NCBI GenBank assembly: GCA_947165425.1
Contig: CAMVAJ010000001.1
Location: forward strand, 89,663 to 153,662
Length of the DNA: 64,000 nt
Reading direction: 5' to 3'
Origin: an uncultured Clostridia bacterium
Lineage (GTDB): Bacteria > Bacillota > Clostridia > Christensenellales > Aristaeellaceae
Both the position numbers and the translations under genes were made by a program. How positions within the stretch are numbered: the first letter of the stretch is position 1; every line of letters starts with the position of its first letter. The notes beneath the pieces are model-generated. The model saw only the letters and a program-made list of their open reading frames with translations, had not been told where the DNA came from and did not search any database. This document shows positions 29,885-40,646 of the stretch, piece after piece.

Positions 29885-29917
29885 TTTTTCCTCCTGTTCA
29901 CCGCCAGAGTGAAGAAA

Positions 29918-30304
29918 TCATGATGATTCTTCCTGATCCATCGAGGTTTCCCGGGCGATCATTGTATTGATAAGTTCCAGCGCCTGAGTTGTGTCTCCCG
30001 CTTTGAGCGCATTGGCGCACCGGACAAGCTCCATCTCCATATCGCTGAATCGTTTCGCGAGGTGCAGCTTTGCCTCCATGGACCGCATCTTTTCGCCCGA
30101 GCGCGAGATCATTTCATGGATCGCCTGCCGGCTGACGCCCTCCATCGAAGCGATCTCGGTTACGGACAGATCCTCCTCGCAATACTGGGAGAGCTTCTCA
30201 CGCTGTGCATCCGTCAGCAGCGGACCATAGAAGGAACTGAGCCATGCCAGCTCGACCTTCTCATCCAACTCTCTGTGCATTCGTGCGTCCTCCATGTCAA
30301 GCAA
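29918..30304 (-). CDS. YlxM family helix-turn-helix protein
   Basis: FYGPLLTDAQREKLSQYCEEDLSVTEIASMEGVSRQAIHEMI; upstream of ffh. Confidence 0.9.
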   Translation of the reverse strand: MLDMEDARMHRELDEKVELAWLSSFYGPLLTDAQREKLSQYCEEDLSVTEIASMEGVSRQAIHEMISRSGEKMRSMEAKLHLAKRFSDMEMELVRCANALKAGDTTQALELINTMIARETSMDQEESS

Positions 30305-30435
30305 AACCGCTTGACGGAGATAGTATACTCATATTCTTGGGCTTGTCAAGCAAAAAACCTTGCCTTAAGCGATGAATTCTCACAAAAAGAGACGTGGAAC
30401 CACGCCCCTTCACAAAGCTATTGGATCACGGCGGA

Positions 30436-31005
30436 TCAATCCAGAGAATGGACCACCTCGTCGATGGCTTTTGCGGCGGCCTCGCCCGCCTCGCTGACGC
30501 GCTGCGTCTGCTCATCGACGATTTGCTGCATCTCGCGCAGCGCTTCTTCCGCGCGCTGCTCCGGGAGCACCAGCGCAGGCGTCTCCTCAGGCTTGTTTCC
30601 CTTCTCCTCGCCGTGAAGCACAAGCTGCGGCTCGGCTTCAGCTGGCTGATCCTCGGCAGAATCCGAGTCGTTAGCCGTCTCAGGCTTCACGTCCAGTTGC
30701 AGGGTCGGCACACTCTCATTGGACGACTGGGCCTTGATCCGGTCGCTGCGCATCTGCTTAAGCTGTTCCGTGATGATGGACACCTGCTTCAGCTGTTCCT
30801 CCAGCTCGGGCGGGAAGGAGGCTCCCTCCTGCCAGAGCTGATAGGCTTTCTGACCAAAGCCGTCCAGGATCTCCTTCCGCTGATTGCTCAGATTCATCTC
30901 AGCGACACGATACTGCGTACTGCTCGCAAGGCTGGATGCTGCGCTGCCAATGGCCTCCATACCCTTCATGACAGCGCTTTTGACCGAGTTCCCAATACCT
31001 GCCAT
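30436..31005 (-). CDS. Hypothetical protein, predicted coiled-coil with acidic linker
   Basis: 190-codon ORF with good start context (GTAGGAGGTAGATACCCATG) and heptad-like composition. Confidence 0.6.
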   Translation of the reverse strand: MAGIGNSVKSAVMKGMEAIGSAASSLASSTQYRVAEMNLSNQRKEILDGFGQKAYQLWQEGASFPPELEEQLKQVSIITEQLKQMRSDRIKAQSSNESVPTLQLDVKPETANDSDSAEDQPAEAEPQLVLHGEEKGNKPEETPALVLPEQRAEEALREMQQIVDEQTQRVSEAGEAAAKAIDEVVHSLD

Positions 31006-31039
31006 GGGTATCTACCTCCTACAAACCAATTTCTGTTTC

Positions 31040-31912
31040 TTACCATCTGGCGCGAAGCGCGCCGGGAAGAATCTCAAAATCCGCCTCGTCCATCGATACG
31101 ATTTCACCGTCAAGCTGGATTCGCATCCCCTTGGAACGAATGCAGACGTGCCGACAGAGCTGATGCTTTGTAATCTTGAAATCAAGAATTTTCGCTCTCA
31201 TCAGACCGGGAAGATAACGAGGGATTGACCTGCGGTCAACCGCCTCCACCTGAACCAGATCCAGCATGCCGTCCGACATGTCGGCGGCGGGGCAGATGGG
31301 AATTCCACCGCCGATGTATCGGCCGTTGGCGACGGAGAGAATCAGGACTTTCTCGTCATGAAAAGCGCCGCCGTCCACGGAAAGCTGCACTTGAATCGGC
31401 TCGTTCCCGCGGATGGCCGAAATCAGCCCCATCAGGTAGGGCATCAGGCCGCGCATACGCTGCTTGTATCGCTCCGCCTGATCCAGCACGGAGACGTCAA
31501 AGCCGGTTCCGCAGACATTCATGAACAGTCTGTCGTTGACGCGGCCGACATCCATCTTCCTCGGAGGATGATCCAGCAGATGGCGGAGGGCCTTGACGGG
31601 TTCCTTCGGGATGCCCATGGTCTTGATCAGGTCGTTTCCCGTCCCCGCGGGGATCACGCCCATGGCCGTTTCAGTTCCCAGGATGCCTTCCGCAACTTCA
31701 TGGTTGGTCCCGTCTCCGCTGACCGAGATCACCGTTTCCGAGCCGGCCGCAGCGGCCTCCTGCGCAAGCCGCCTCGCGTGCCCCACTTGCTCGGAGTGCA
31801 GAAAGACTGCCGAGAGGTTCAGGCTGTCAACAGCTTCCTTGAGCTTTTGCTCAACCTCGAGTGCGTGCCCGCCGCCTGCGCAGGGATTGACAATAAATGT
31901 ATACTGTGCCAT
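31040..31912 (-). CDS. Diacylglycerol/lipid kinase family protein (YegS/BmrU-like)
   Basis: TFIVNPCAGGGHALEVEQKL; ISVSGDGTNHEVAEGI; GVIPAGTGNDLIKTM. Confidence 0.92.
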   Translation of the reverse strand: MAQYTFIVNPCAGGGHALEVEQKLKEAVDSLNLSAVFLHSEQVGHARRLAQEAAAAGSETVISVSGDGTNHEVAEGILGTETAMGVIPAGTGNDLIKTMGIPKEPVKALRHLLDHPPRKMDVGRVNDRLFMNVCGTGFDVSVLDQAERYKQRMRGLMPYLMGLISAIRGNEPIQVQLSVDGGAFHDEKVLILSVANGRYIGGGIPICPAADMSDGMLDLVQVEAVDRRSIPRYLPGLMRAKILDFKITKHQLCRHVCIRSKGMRIQLDGEIVSMDEADFEILPGALRARW

Positions 31913-31969
31913 CTTCCCTCTTCAAACACCGGCACCCGGCCCAAAGCCGGATGCCGGTTTGTGATCAGG

Positions 31970-32914
31970 TCACTTCGCCAGAATCTTGCTGGCAATGGAT
32001 TCTCCATCCAGACCATATTCCTTCAGGAGATCGGCGGGCTTTCCGCTCTGCCCGAAGACATCGTCAATGCCGATCTTCTGGAAGGTGAAGGCACCTTTTC
32101 CGCAGATGGCATCCGCAACGGCGTCGCCCAGGCCGCCGATGACGGAGTGCTCTTCGACAGTGAAGACGTGACCCGTTTTGAGCGCCCAGGCCAGCGCGAG
32201 TTCCTTGTCAAAGGGCTTGATGGTATGGAAGTGTACAAGCGCCGCGTCCACTCCCTGCTCCTGCAGACGCTGGACAGCCTCGAGCGTGTGTTCGAGCATG
32301 ATGCCGCAGGTGAAGATCACGCAATCCTTGCCTTCCTTGATGACCTGTCCCTTGCCGACCTCGAAGGGGCGAGCTTCATAAACAGGCGAGGCCAGGCGCG
32401 CGGTGCGGATGTAGACCGGGCCATCGATCTCGGCGGCGGCCTCAACGCACTGATAGCACTCATTCGCATCGCTGGGCGCGAAGACCGTCATGTTCGGCAA
32501 AACGCGCATCAGCGCCAGGTCTTCGATGGCCTGATGGGAGCCGCCGTCCTCGCCAAGGGTGATGCCCGCGTGGGAGAAGCCGAACTTTACGTTGAACTTC
32601 GGATAGCAGACGCCGTTGCGGATCTGATCATAGCTGCGGCCGGCAAAAACCGCGAACGTGGAGCAAAAGGGAATCAGGCCCATCGTACTCATGCCGGCAG
32701 CTATGTCCACCATATTGGCCTCGGCGATGCCGCAGTCATAATGACGCGCCGGGAAAGCCTTCTGGAAGGCGTTGGTCATCGTCGCCTGCGCCAGATCGGC
32801 GTCCAGCACGACCACCTTCTCGTTCTTCTCCCCCAGCTTGACGAGCGCTTTGCCGTAGGCGACACGGACGGATTCCTTCTCCCCCGTCGGAATTGCTTTG
32901 ATATTGCTAGACAT
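31970..32914 (-). CDS. Transketolase, C-terminal subunit
   Basis: AYGKALVKLGEKNEKVVVLDADLAQATMT; split TK, pyrimidine-binding and C-terminal domains. Confidence 0.92.
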   Translation of the reverse strand: MSSNIKAIPTGEKESVRVAYGKALVKLGEKNEKVVVLDADLAQATMTNAFQKAFPARHYDCGIAEANMVDIAAGMSTMGLIPFCSTFAVFAGRSYDQIRNGVCYPKFNVKFGFSHAGITLGEDGGSHQAIEDLALMRVLPNMTVFAPSDANECYQCVEAAAEIDGPVYIRTARLASPVYEARPFEVGKGQVIKEGKDCVIFTCGIMLEHTLEAVQRLQEQGVDAALVHFHTIKPFDKELALAWALKTGHVFTVEEHSVIGGLGDAVADAICGKGAFTFQKIGIDDVFGQSGKPADLLKEYGLDGESIASKILAK

Positions 32915-32917
32915 GGC

Positions 32918-33733
32918 TCAATCCTCCAATTCTTTCAGCGCCTGCGCGGCCTGCTCGTTGTTCGGGGCCTTTCCGTGCCAGCCAACCTGTCCCTCCATGA
33001 AGGAAACGCCCTTGCCCTTCAGGGTCTGAAGCAGGATAAACCGGGGTTTGCCGGGGCACGCGGGCGCGCGGAGGGCATCCAGCACCTGCTGCATATCGTT
33101 GCCGTCCTTGACCTCGATCATATCGTATCCGAAGGCCTGGAATTTCGCCCAGACATCGCCCAGAGACATGACCTGATCATTCGTGCCGTCGATCTGCATA
33201 CCGTTATGGTCCAGGATGACCGTCAGGTTATCCAGCTTATAGTGCGCGGCAGCCATGGAGGCCTCCCACACCAGACCCTCGTCGCTCTCGCCGTCGCCGA
33301 TCATGGTGTAGACATGACACGGATTCCCGGTGTGCTTGGCGCCCAGCGCCATGCCAACCGCGATGGAGATGCCCTGTCCGAGCGAACCGGTGGAGGCATC
33401 CACACCGGGGCATTTCTTGATGTCCGGATGGCCCTGCAGAATCCCGTGAAGCTGACGGAACTTGTCAAACTCTTCGCGGCCGAAGAACCCGCGCTCGCAG
33501 AGGGTGCCATAGAGCGCCGGAGCGGCGTGACCTTTGGAGAGCACGAAGCGATCCCGATTCGGGTTCTTATCATCAGCCGGATCGACGCCCTTCATCACGT
33601 CAAAATAGAGCGCCACCAGTGCGTCCGTGCAGGATAAAGATCCGCCCGGGTGGCCTGCGCCGGCCTTGTTTGTCATGATGATAATGTCTCGGCGAACCTG
33701 TTTCGCCACCTTTTCCAGTTCACGTACTTCCAT
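32918..33733 (-). CDS. Transketolase, N-terminal subunit
   Basis: AGAGHPGGSLSCTDALVALYF; TPP motif GDGESDEGLVWEA. Confidence 0.92.
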   Translation of the reverse strand: MEVRELEKVAKQVRRDIIIMTNKAGAGHPGGSLSCTDALVALYFDVMKGVDPADDKNPNRDRFVLSKGHAAPALYGTLCERGFFGREEFDKFRQLHGILQGHPDIKKCPGVDASTGSLGQGISIAVGMALGAKHTGNPCHVYTMIGDGESDEGLVWEASMAAAHYKLDNLTVILDHNGMQIDGTNDQVMSLGDVWAKFQAFGYDMIEVKDGNDMQQVLDALRAPACPGKPRFILLQTLKGKGVSFMEGQVGWHGKAPNNEQAAQALKELED

Positions 33734-33787
33734 GGGGACAACCTCCTTATTTCACGTTCAGGGTATAACGTCCTGCCACTGAGGTCA

Positions 33788-33816
33788 ATTATAGAATTGG
33801 GAATTCGCTTTGTCAA
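33788..33816 (-). promoter_or_regulatory. Consensus sigma-A promoter of the transketolase pair
   Basis: Minus strand TTGACA - 17 nt - TATAAT. Confidence 0.88.
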
Positions 33817-33819
33817 GAA

Positions 33820-35070
33820 TCACAGCGAAATTGTGCCGCCTTTTGCCATGTGATCCAGCGCCATCGCGAGCGCGAGTCTGCCGTGCCCATAGGTCAGACT
33901 CCCCTGCATGTAGGCGGTGTACGGCGGACGCATAGGGCCGTCTGCGCTGAGCTCAATCGAAGCACCTGGAACGAAGGTGCCGGCAGCCATGACGACCTGA
34001 TCCTCATAGCCTGGCATGTCCCAGGGCTCGGGGAGCGCCATGGAGTCGACGGGTGAGGCGGACTGGATCCCCTGGCAAAAGCGGACCAGGCGCTCCGGTG
34101 TTTCAAACTGAATAGCCTGAATGATATCAGCCCGCGGCTCTGTCGACGGCGGGATGGTTGGGATTTCCAGATTCTCAAAGACCCTGGCTGTCAGGCAGGC
34201 GGTTTTGAGCGCCTGAGCGACGGTGTGCGGCGTCATGAAAAGACCCTGATAATAGAGCTGATACCCGGCGGCATAGGAGCCGAGCTCACGCCCCAGCCCC
34301 GGCGCGGTGAGCCTCCATGCGACGCGGTCCACAGCCTCCTGTGTTCCGCAGATGTAGCCGCCCGTCGGCGCGAGTCCGCCGCCGGGGTTCTTGATCAGGC
34401 TCCCGACACAGACATCCGCGCCCCAATGGGTGGGCTCCGAGTCGCGGACGAACTCGCCGTAGCAATTGTCAACCATCAGGCGAATGCGAGGATACTTCTC
34501 ATGGAGCAGTTTCGCCAGCGGTGCGAAGGCTTCCGGCATCAGCGAGGGCCGCAGCGCGTAGCCGCGGCTGCGCTGTGCGATCACAAGGCTTGTGTTGGGC
34601 CGGATCGCCCGCTCGACGGCCTCCAGATCAATGGCGCCGTCATCCGAGAGGGGGACCTCGCTGTATTCGACCCCGTATTCCCGCAGCGAGCCGGGCGGCG
34701 GGACCTCCCCCTTGTGTCCCAGAATCCCGATGAGCGTGTCATAGGGCGTGCCGGTGGCGGAGAGGATGTGCTCGCCGGGTTTGGTAAGTCCGAACAATGT
34801 CAGAGACAGCGCTGCGGTACCGCTGGCCACAGAGGGTCGAACCAGCGCCGCCTCCGTCCCAAAGAGATCGGCGTAGATTGCCTCGAGCGTGTCGCGCCCG
34901 ATGTCGTCATAACCATATCCCGCTGTCGGCGCAAAATGACGAACAGCAACGCCGTGATCGCTGAAGGATTTCAGCACTTTTGCGGTCAGACGGTACTCTT
35001 TCTGATCAATGGATGCAAAGAGCGGCTGCAGGTCGTGCTCCGCCTGTTCGATGCGTTCTTTTGACGTCAT
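33820..35070 (-). CDS. Methionine gamma-lyase family / aluminium-resistance-like PLP protein
   Basis: HFAPTAGYGYDDIGRDTLEAIYADLFGTEAALVRP; PLP region VGSLIKNPGGGLAPTGGYI. Confidence 0.88.
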   Translation of the reverse strand: MTSKERIEQAEHDLQPLFASIDQKEYRLTAKVLKSFSDHGVAVRHFAPTAGYGYDDIGRDTLEAIYADLFGTEAALVRPSVASGTAALSLTLFGLTKPGEHILSATGTPYDTLIGILGHKGEVPPPGSLREYGVEYSEVPLSDDGAIDLEAVERAIRPNTSLVIAQRSRGYALRPSLMPEAFAPLAKLLHEKYPRIRLMVDNCYGEFVRDSEPTHWGADVCVGSLIKNPGGGLAPTGGYICGTQEAVDRVAWRLTAPGLGRELGSYAAGYQLYYQGLFMTPHTVAQALKTACLTARVFENLEIPTIPPSTEPRADIIQAIQFETPERLVRFCQGIQSASPVDSMALPEPWDMPGYEDQVVMAAGTFVPGASIELSADGPMRPPYTAYMQGSLTYGHGRLALAMALDHMAKGGTISL

Positions 35071-35981
35071 GAGGGTTCCTCCGTGAATACTTTGATGGTG
35101 TTCTCCAGCGCGTCCGGCTGATCCGCCTGGATCCAGGTCGTATCTGCCTCTCTCCTGAACCAGGTGAGCTGCCGCTTGGCATAGTGCCTCGATGCCTGCT
35201 TGATGGCGTCCACAGCCGATTCGAGCGGAAAGCCGTCGGTGATACATGGAATCAGTTCTTTATACCCGATCGCCTTCATGGACTGATGGTTCGCGGTCAG
35301 TCCGCGCTGCAGCAGCATGCTGACCTCATCGGGAAGTCCGTCCGCCATCATCTGATCCACGCGCTGATTTACGCGCTGATAGAGGCTTTCCCGGGGCATA
35401 TTCAGCACCACGCACCGGCTCGGGAAGGGCGCGGGCGATGGGCTCTGGGGCTGCCGGGAGAAGGGAACGCCGGTCAAACGGCCGACCTCAAGCGCCCGTA
35501 TGACGCGGCGGCGGTCGTTGACGTGGAGGCGCGCCGCGGTCTCCGGATCCGCCTCAGCCAGCATGGCGTGCAGGCTCTCCGAATCCAGCTGCTCAAGCTC
35601 TCCGCGCAGCGCTTCATCCCCGCTGATCATGCCCATCGACATGGGCTGGCGCAGCGCCCGAAGATAAAAGCCGGTACCGCCAACCAGGAGCGCCCGCTTG
35701 CCGCGGCGCTGGATGCCGCGGATGACCTTGCTGGCATCCTCTACCCATTGCGCGACAGAGTAGGTATCCGACGGGTCGACGATGTCAAGCATGTGATGCG
35801 GGGCGACGGCCCTCTCCTCGGCGGTCGGCTTCGCGGTGCCGATATCCATATCGCGGTAGATCTGCATGGAGTCCATGCAAACGATCTCGGCGTCGAAACG
35901 CCTAGCAATGGCCAGAGACAGCGCTGTTTTTCCGCAGGCGGTCGGCCCTGTCAGTATCCAGATGGTTTTCTGATCGCTCAT
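35067..35981 (-). CDS. miaA: tRNA dimethylallyltransferase
   Basis: ILTGPTACGKTALSLAIA; DSMQIYRDMDIGTAKP; FYLRAL. Confidence 0.95.
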   Translation of the reverse strand: MSDQKTIWILTGPTACGKTALSLAIARRFDAEIVCMDSMQIYRDMDIGTAKPTAEERAVAPHHMLDIVDPSDTYSVAQWVEDASKVIRGIQRRGKRALLVGGTGFYLRALRQPMSMGMISGDEALRGELEQLDSESLHAMLAEADPETAARLHVNDRRRVIRALEVGRLTGVPFSRQPQSPSPAPFPSRCVVLNMPRESLYQRVNQRVDQMMADGLPDEVSMLLQRGLTANHQSMKAIGYKELIPCITDGFPLESAVDAIKQASRHYAKRQLTWFRREADTTWIQADQPDALENTIKVFTEEPS

Positions 35982-35985
35982 ATGC

Positions 35986-37929
35986 TCAATCCTGTATTCG
36001 CTTGAATTTGCGTTCAAGCTCCGTCCTGGAGATGGATACCACCAGCGGACGGCCGTGCGGACAGGTCGGTGTCACTTTTTGCTCGATCATCTGCTCGACC
36101 AGCGAGCGGATGTCCGCTTCGCTGAGGTCTTCGCCGCCCTTCACCGCGTGCTTGCAGGCGGTCTGGAGAATCTGGCTGCGGCGGCGCTCGAGGCTGAACG
36201 AGAGTCGCTCCGAGCTGAGCTGATCCAATACCTCATGAAGATAGGCGGCGGTCTGAGGCTGACCTAAGATCATCGGAATCGCACGGACCGCAAGCTCGTG
36301 CTCGCCGAAAAGCTCGATTTCAAACCCGATTCTTTTCAGAAGCTCCTCGTTCTCGTTCAGTGTCTGGATCTCCCGCTTCGTCACCGGGACAATCAGCGGA
36401 ACCAGAAGCTCCTGCCCGGCCTGCTGCGTGTCGTAGGCCTTCATCATACGCTCATAGAGCAACCGTTCATGGACCGCGTGCTGATCGATGATCATCAAAT
36501 GGTCGGCATACTCAACAAGGATGTAGGTTTTCATTACGACGCCGATGATGCGCATTGGTGGCTTTTCATCTGCGAGAAACGATTGTTCCTGAACGACAGG
36601 AGGCTGAGCGTGGTCTTGCTGCGCCGAATCGCCGGTCTCAGCGCTGGAGGCTGGGTCTTTGGGCGCCGATGGGATCGCCGGCTGTGGAAGTGTCGGCGTC
36701 CGTACAAATGAATCCGCTTGCTGCGTCCTCAGTATCGCGGTGCCGCCGATCGGCGCACGCGGTTCGGAATGCTCAAAAAGTACCGGAGTCGGTTTTGATG
36801 CGGTGCTTTGCTCGCTTTTGACGGCCAAATCCTGCTGCTGACGGGCCAGCGGCTCGGCGGACGCCTCAACGCGAACGGGTATCGACGGCTTGGAAGGCTC
36901 GGAGACAAGCGACATCGGGACCGGGTGCTCAAAGGCATCCCGGTCCTGAAGCGCTTCCCGAATAAGCGTATCAACCGCCTCGGCTACGCCTCGCTCATTC
37001 TGGAAGCGGACCTCCAGCTTGTTCGGATGGACGTTGACGTCGACTGCCTCATACGGCATCGTGAGATGCAGGACGCAAGTGGGAAACTTGCCGATCATCA
37101 CGCGCTCGCGGCAGGCCTCCTCCACCGCGGTGGAGAGCAGTGACGAGCGGGTATAGCGTCCGTTGATAAAGAAGGACTGATTCGCTCGGTTGCCTCGGCC
37201 GCTTTCGCCGATGCCAACGTAACCGTTCAGCAGGATGCCGCCCTGATTGCCCTTCACTTCCCGCATGCTTTTGAGCATCTCGGAACCATAAACCTCGAAT
37301 ACGGCCGACGAGAGCTTTCCGTCTCCCGCAGAGCGGTAGACGGTTTTGCCCTGGTTGATCAGGCGGAAGGAGATATCCGGCCGGGACAGGATCAGGCGCA
37401 TCATCAGATCGGTGACATAGCCGGCTTCTGTCACCGGCTTTTTCAGAAACTTCAATCGGACAGGCACGTTGCTGAAAAGATCCCGAACGATGAATGTGGT
37501 CCCCTGCGCGCAGGCGGACTCATCGATGGATAGGATCTGGCCGCCCTCGTTGACAACCTTGATGCCTGTGTCCTCATCCGCGGTTCTTGTGGTGCAGGTG
37601 ACACGGCTGACCGCGGCGATGGATGCAAGCGCCTCTCCGCGGAAGCCCAGCGTGTCGATCGCGGCCAGATCCTTCTCGCCGCTGATTTTGCTGGTCGCGT
37701 GACGCTCAAACGCCATGCGGATGTCTCGTGTCGGAATTCCAGAGCCGTTATCTGTCACGCGGATATAGGTGATGCCGCCGTCCCGGATCTCCACCGTGAC
37801 AGCGCTCGCGCCTGCGTCCAGACTGTTTTCCACCAGCTCCTTGATCGCGGCGGCCGGTCTCTCCACGACCTCCCCTGCCGCGATCTTGCCGATGATCTCA
37901 TCAGAAAGCTTTCGGATTGCGCTCGGCAT
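35986..37929 (-). CDS. mutL: DNA mismatch repair protein MutL
   Basis: IRKLSDEIIGKIAAGEVVERPAAAIKELVENSLDAGA; DNGSGIP; GFRGEAL; C-terminal CPHGRP. Confidence 0.96.
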   Translation of the reverse strand: MPSAIRKLSDEIIGKIAAGEVVERPAAAIKELVENSLDAGASAVTVEIRDGGITYIRVTDNGSGIPTRDIRMAFERHATSKISGEKDLAAIDTLGFRGEALASIAAVSRVTCTTRTADEDTGIKVVNEGGQILSIDESACAQGTTFIVRDLFSNVPVRLKFLKKPVTEAGYVTDLMMRLILSRPDISFRLINQGKTVYRSAGDGKLSSAVFEVYGSEMLKSMREVKGNQGGILLNGYVGIGESGRGNRANQSFFINGRYTRSSLLSTAVEEACRERVMIGKFPTCVLHLTMPYEAVDVNVHPNKLEVRFQNERGVAEAVDTLIREALQDRDAFEHPVPMSLVSEPSKPSIPVRVEASAEPLARQQQDLAVKSEQSTASKPTPVLFEHSEPRAPIGGTAILRTQQADSFVRTPTLPQPAIPSAPKDPASSAETGDSAQQDHAQPPVVQEQSFLADEKPPMRIIGVVMKTYILVEYADHLMIIDQHAVHERLLYERMMKAYDTQQAGQELLVPLIVPVTKREIQTLNENEELLKRIGFEIELFGEHELAVRAIPMILGQPQTAAYLHEVLDQLSSERLSFSLERRRSQILQTACKHAVKGGEDLSEADIRSLVEQMIEQKVTPTCPHGRPLVVSISRTELERKFKRIQD

Positions 37930-37946
37930 CGATTCATCACCTGTTT

Positions 37947-40583
37947 TCACAATTTGCGCGCTTTCTCCCGGAGAAGAAACAACTGATTGATGGCGTCCAT
38001 CGGCGTCAGCGCGTTTACGTCCAGCGCTTTCAGCTCGTCAATTAGCTCGGTCTGCTTATAGCTGAACAAATCCAGCTGCTGGTTTTTCTCATCGGCCTTC
38101 TCCTCGCCGAGAATGCTCTTGCCGATCTGATTCCCGCCGATCTCGCTGACCTCCAGATGCGCCTGGATCTCATGCGCGCGCATCACAACCTCGTTTGGAA
38201 CGCCGGCCAGGCGCGCCACATATACGCCATAGCTCTTGTCCGCACCCCCGCGCTCCACCCGGCGAAGAAAGATCACGCTGTCGCCGTGCTCCTTCACCAG
38301 CACGCGGTAGTTGCGTACGCCCTGCAGATGACCTTCGAGCTCCGAGAGCTCATGATAGTGTGTCGCGAACAGGGTCTTGGCGCCGCAACGGTTGAGCAGA
38401 TACTCTACGACAGCCCACGCGATTGCGAGGCCGTCGAACGTGGAGGTGCCGCGGCCGATCTCATCTAAAATAATCAGAGAATTTGGCGTTGCGCTTCTGA
38501 GAATATTGGCCGTCTCGGACATTTCAACCATGAAGGTTGACTGTCCGCTGGCCAGATCGTCCGATGCGCCGATTCTGGTAAAGATGCGATCCATCACGGG
38601 AAGTTTCGCGGACTGCGCCGGGACAAAGGAACCGATCTGCGCCATCAGCGCGATCAGCGCAACCTGGCGCATGTAGGTCGATTTGCCGGCCATGTTCGGA
38701 CCCGTAAGAATCATCATGCGGGCGTCGGAGGCGTTCATCAATGTGTCGTTAGGCACAAAGCTGTCCTCATTCAGGGAGACCTCCACCACGGGATGCCGCC
38801 CGCCGATGATCTCCAAGGTACCGTCCTCGGAAATCTCTGGCCGTACATAGTGATGCGCGATCGCGGTTTGGGCCAATGACTGCAACGCATCCAGCGTTTT
38901 CAGCTGCTGTGCCGTCTGCTGGATTCTGGCGATTTGGGCCAGGAGCTTTTCCCGGATCTCGCTGAACAGCTGCTGTTCGAGCCGCACAGCCTGCTCCTGC
39001 GCACCGACGATTTTGGTCTCCAGCTCCTTCAGTTCCGGCGTGACATATCGCTCCGCGTTGGCGAGGGTCTGCCTGCGGATATAGCGCTCTGGAACCATGT
39101 CCAAATAGGATTTGGTGACCTCTATATAATACCCGAATACACGGTTGTACTGGATGCGCAGATTTCGTATGCCTGTCTCGTCGCGCTCGCGCTGCTCCAT
39201 CTCGAGAACCCATTTTTTCCCGTCTGTCGCGGCGGAACGGTACTCGTCCAGCTGAGCGGAGTACCCGTCGCGGATGATGCCGCCATCCGTGATGGTGATG
39301 GGCGGTTCTGGATGAATCGCGCTTTCCAGCAGCTGGCAGATATCATGCAGCGGATCCATTTTGCTGCGGATCTCGGCAAGCAGTGCCGCGCTGGCGGATC
39401 CCAGCATGCTTTGGATGCCCGGAATGCGTTCCATGGAGTGCATCAGCGCCAGACAGTCCCGCGCGTTCAGTGTCCGATAGGAGACCTTGCTCAACAGGCG
39501 CTCGATATCATAGACTTCTTTCAGCTCGGTGGCGAGCGTCATGGTCAGAATGTGCTGTCGCGTCAATTCCTCCACGGCGTCCAGCCTGGTCTGAATCGCG
39601 CCCGAATCCAGCAGCGGCTCCTCCAGCCAGCTGCGCAGAAGGCGCCCGCCCATGGCCGTCGAGGTCTGATCAAGCAGCCAGAGCAGGGAGCCCCTTCGGG
39701 TGTGGCCCCGCAGGCTTTCCGTCAGCTCCAGGTTGCGGCGTGTGGCTCGGTCCAGCAGCATGACCTGACGTCCCATGTCCAGGCGCAGCGCGGTGATATG
39801 CTCCAGGGATTGCTTCTGCGTCGTGTTGAGATACTTCATCAGCGCCCCGGCGGCGCAGGCGGCGGCGCGGTAGTCCTCCGCCAGGCCGAGGGCGGTCAGA
39901 TCAGTCAGGTGAAAATGGTCACAGAGGGCCTCTGACGCGTTCTGGAAGCTGAACCATGCCGCCGGCTGCTCGGAGGAGAAGATCGAGGTCTGCCCCGCCG
40001 CGTCGCGCAGCAGGGTCAGATTGTTCGTAATCATCTCCTTGGGGGCGAGGCGTGTGATTTCATCTGGCAGCTTTTGCGGCTCCGCGAGTTCCCGCACGGC
40101 AAACTCGCCGGTTGAGACGTCAACCCATGCAAGACCGGTCAGATTTCCCTTAAAGCAGACGCAGAGAAGATACTGCTGCACCCGTTCGTCGAGCATGCCG
40201 GGGTCGTTGATGGTGCCCGGTGTAAAGATTCGGACAATATCGCGGGCAACGAGCCCTTTGGCGGTAGCCGGATCCTCCATCTGCTCGCAGACCGCCACCT
40301 TGTAGCCCTGAGACAGCAGCCGCTCAAGGTAGGTATTCAGCGCATGGTAGGGAACGCCGCACATCGGTGCGCGCTCCTCCATCCCACAGTCGCGTCCGGT
40401 CAGCGTCAGTTCAAGAACGTGGGACGCGGTGAGCGCGTCCTCAAAAAACATCTCGTAGAAATCACCCAGCCTGTACATCAGGATGCTGTCCTGATGCTCC
40501 GCCTTGATGGTAAGGTACTGCTTCATCATCGGCGTCACCTTGGCCATCAGCTCAGCCAGGTTTTTTCGGGTATCCATCTCCAT
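37947..40583 (-). CDS. mutS: DNA mismatch repair protein MutS
   Basis: MMKQYLTIKAEHQDSILMYRLGDFYEMFFEDA; TGPNMAGKSTYMRQVALIALMAQIGSFVPA. Confidence 0.96.
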   Translation of the reverse strand: MEMDTRKNLAELMAKVTPMMKQYLTIKAEHQDSILMYRLGDFYEMFFEDALTASHVLELTLTGRDCGMEERAPMCGVPYHALNTYLERLLSQGYKVAVCEQMEDPATAKGLVARDIVRIFTPGTINDPGMLDERVQQYLLCVCFKGNLTGLAWVDVSTGEFAVRELAEPQKLPDEITRLAPKEMITNNLTLLRDAAGQTSIFSSEQPAAWFSFQNASEALCDHFHLTDLTALGLAEDYRAAACAAGALMKYLNTTQKQSLEHITALRLDMGRQVMLLDRATRRNLELTESLRGHTRRGSLLWLLDQTSTAMGGRLLRSWLEEPLLDSGAIQTRLDAVEELTRQHILTMTLATELKEVYDIERLLSKVSYRTLNARDCLALMHSMERIPGIQSMLGSASAALLAEIRSKMDPLHDICQLLESAIHPEPPITITDGGIIRDGYSAQLDEYRSAATDGKKWVLEMEQRERDETGIRNLRIQYNRVFGYYIEVTKSYLDMVPERYIRRQTLANAERYVTPELKELETKIVGAQEQAVRLEQQLFSEIREKLLAQIARIQQTAQQLKTLDALQSLAQTAIAHHYVRPEISEDGTLEIIGGRHPVVEVSLNEDSFVPNDTLMNASDARMMILTGPNMAGKSTYMRQVALIALMAQIGSFVPAQSAKLPVMDRIFTRIGASDDLASGQSTFMVEMSETANILRSATPNSLIILDEIGRGTSTFDGLAIAWAVVEYLLNRCGAKTLFATHYHELSELEGHLQGVRNYRVLVKEHGDSVIFLRRVERGGADKSYGVYVARLAGVPNEVVMRAHEIQAHLEVSEIGGNQIGKSILGEEKADEKNQQLDLFSYKQTELIDELKALDVNALTPMDAINQLFLLREKARKL

Positions 40584-40646
40584 CCAAATCACCTCACGCG
40601 GCGGCAAATCCATTTTCCGCCGCACCTGCGCAGTTGATAGGTTTAG

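Noticed and set aside
31358-33637. 759-aa plus-strand ORF
   Set aside because: Antisense to clear transketolase and lipid kinase genes; composition (R, H, Q, V, D-rich, no family motif) is that of a shadow ORF in GC-rich DNA.
31970-33733. Split transketolase as a novelty
   Set aside because: Separate N- and C-terminal transketolase subunits are common in Firmicutes and archaea; recorded only as features.
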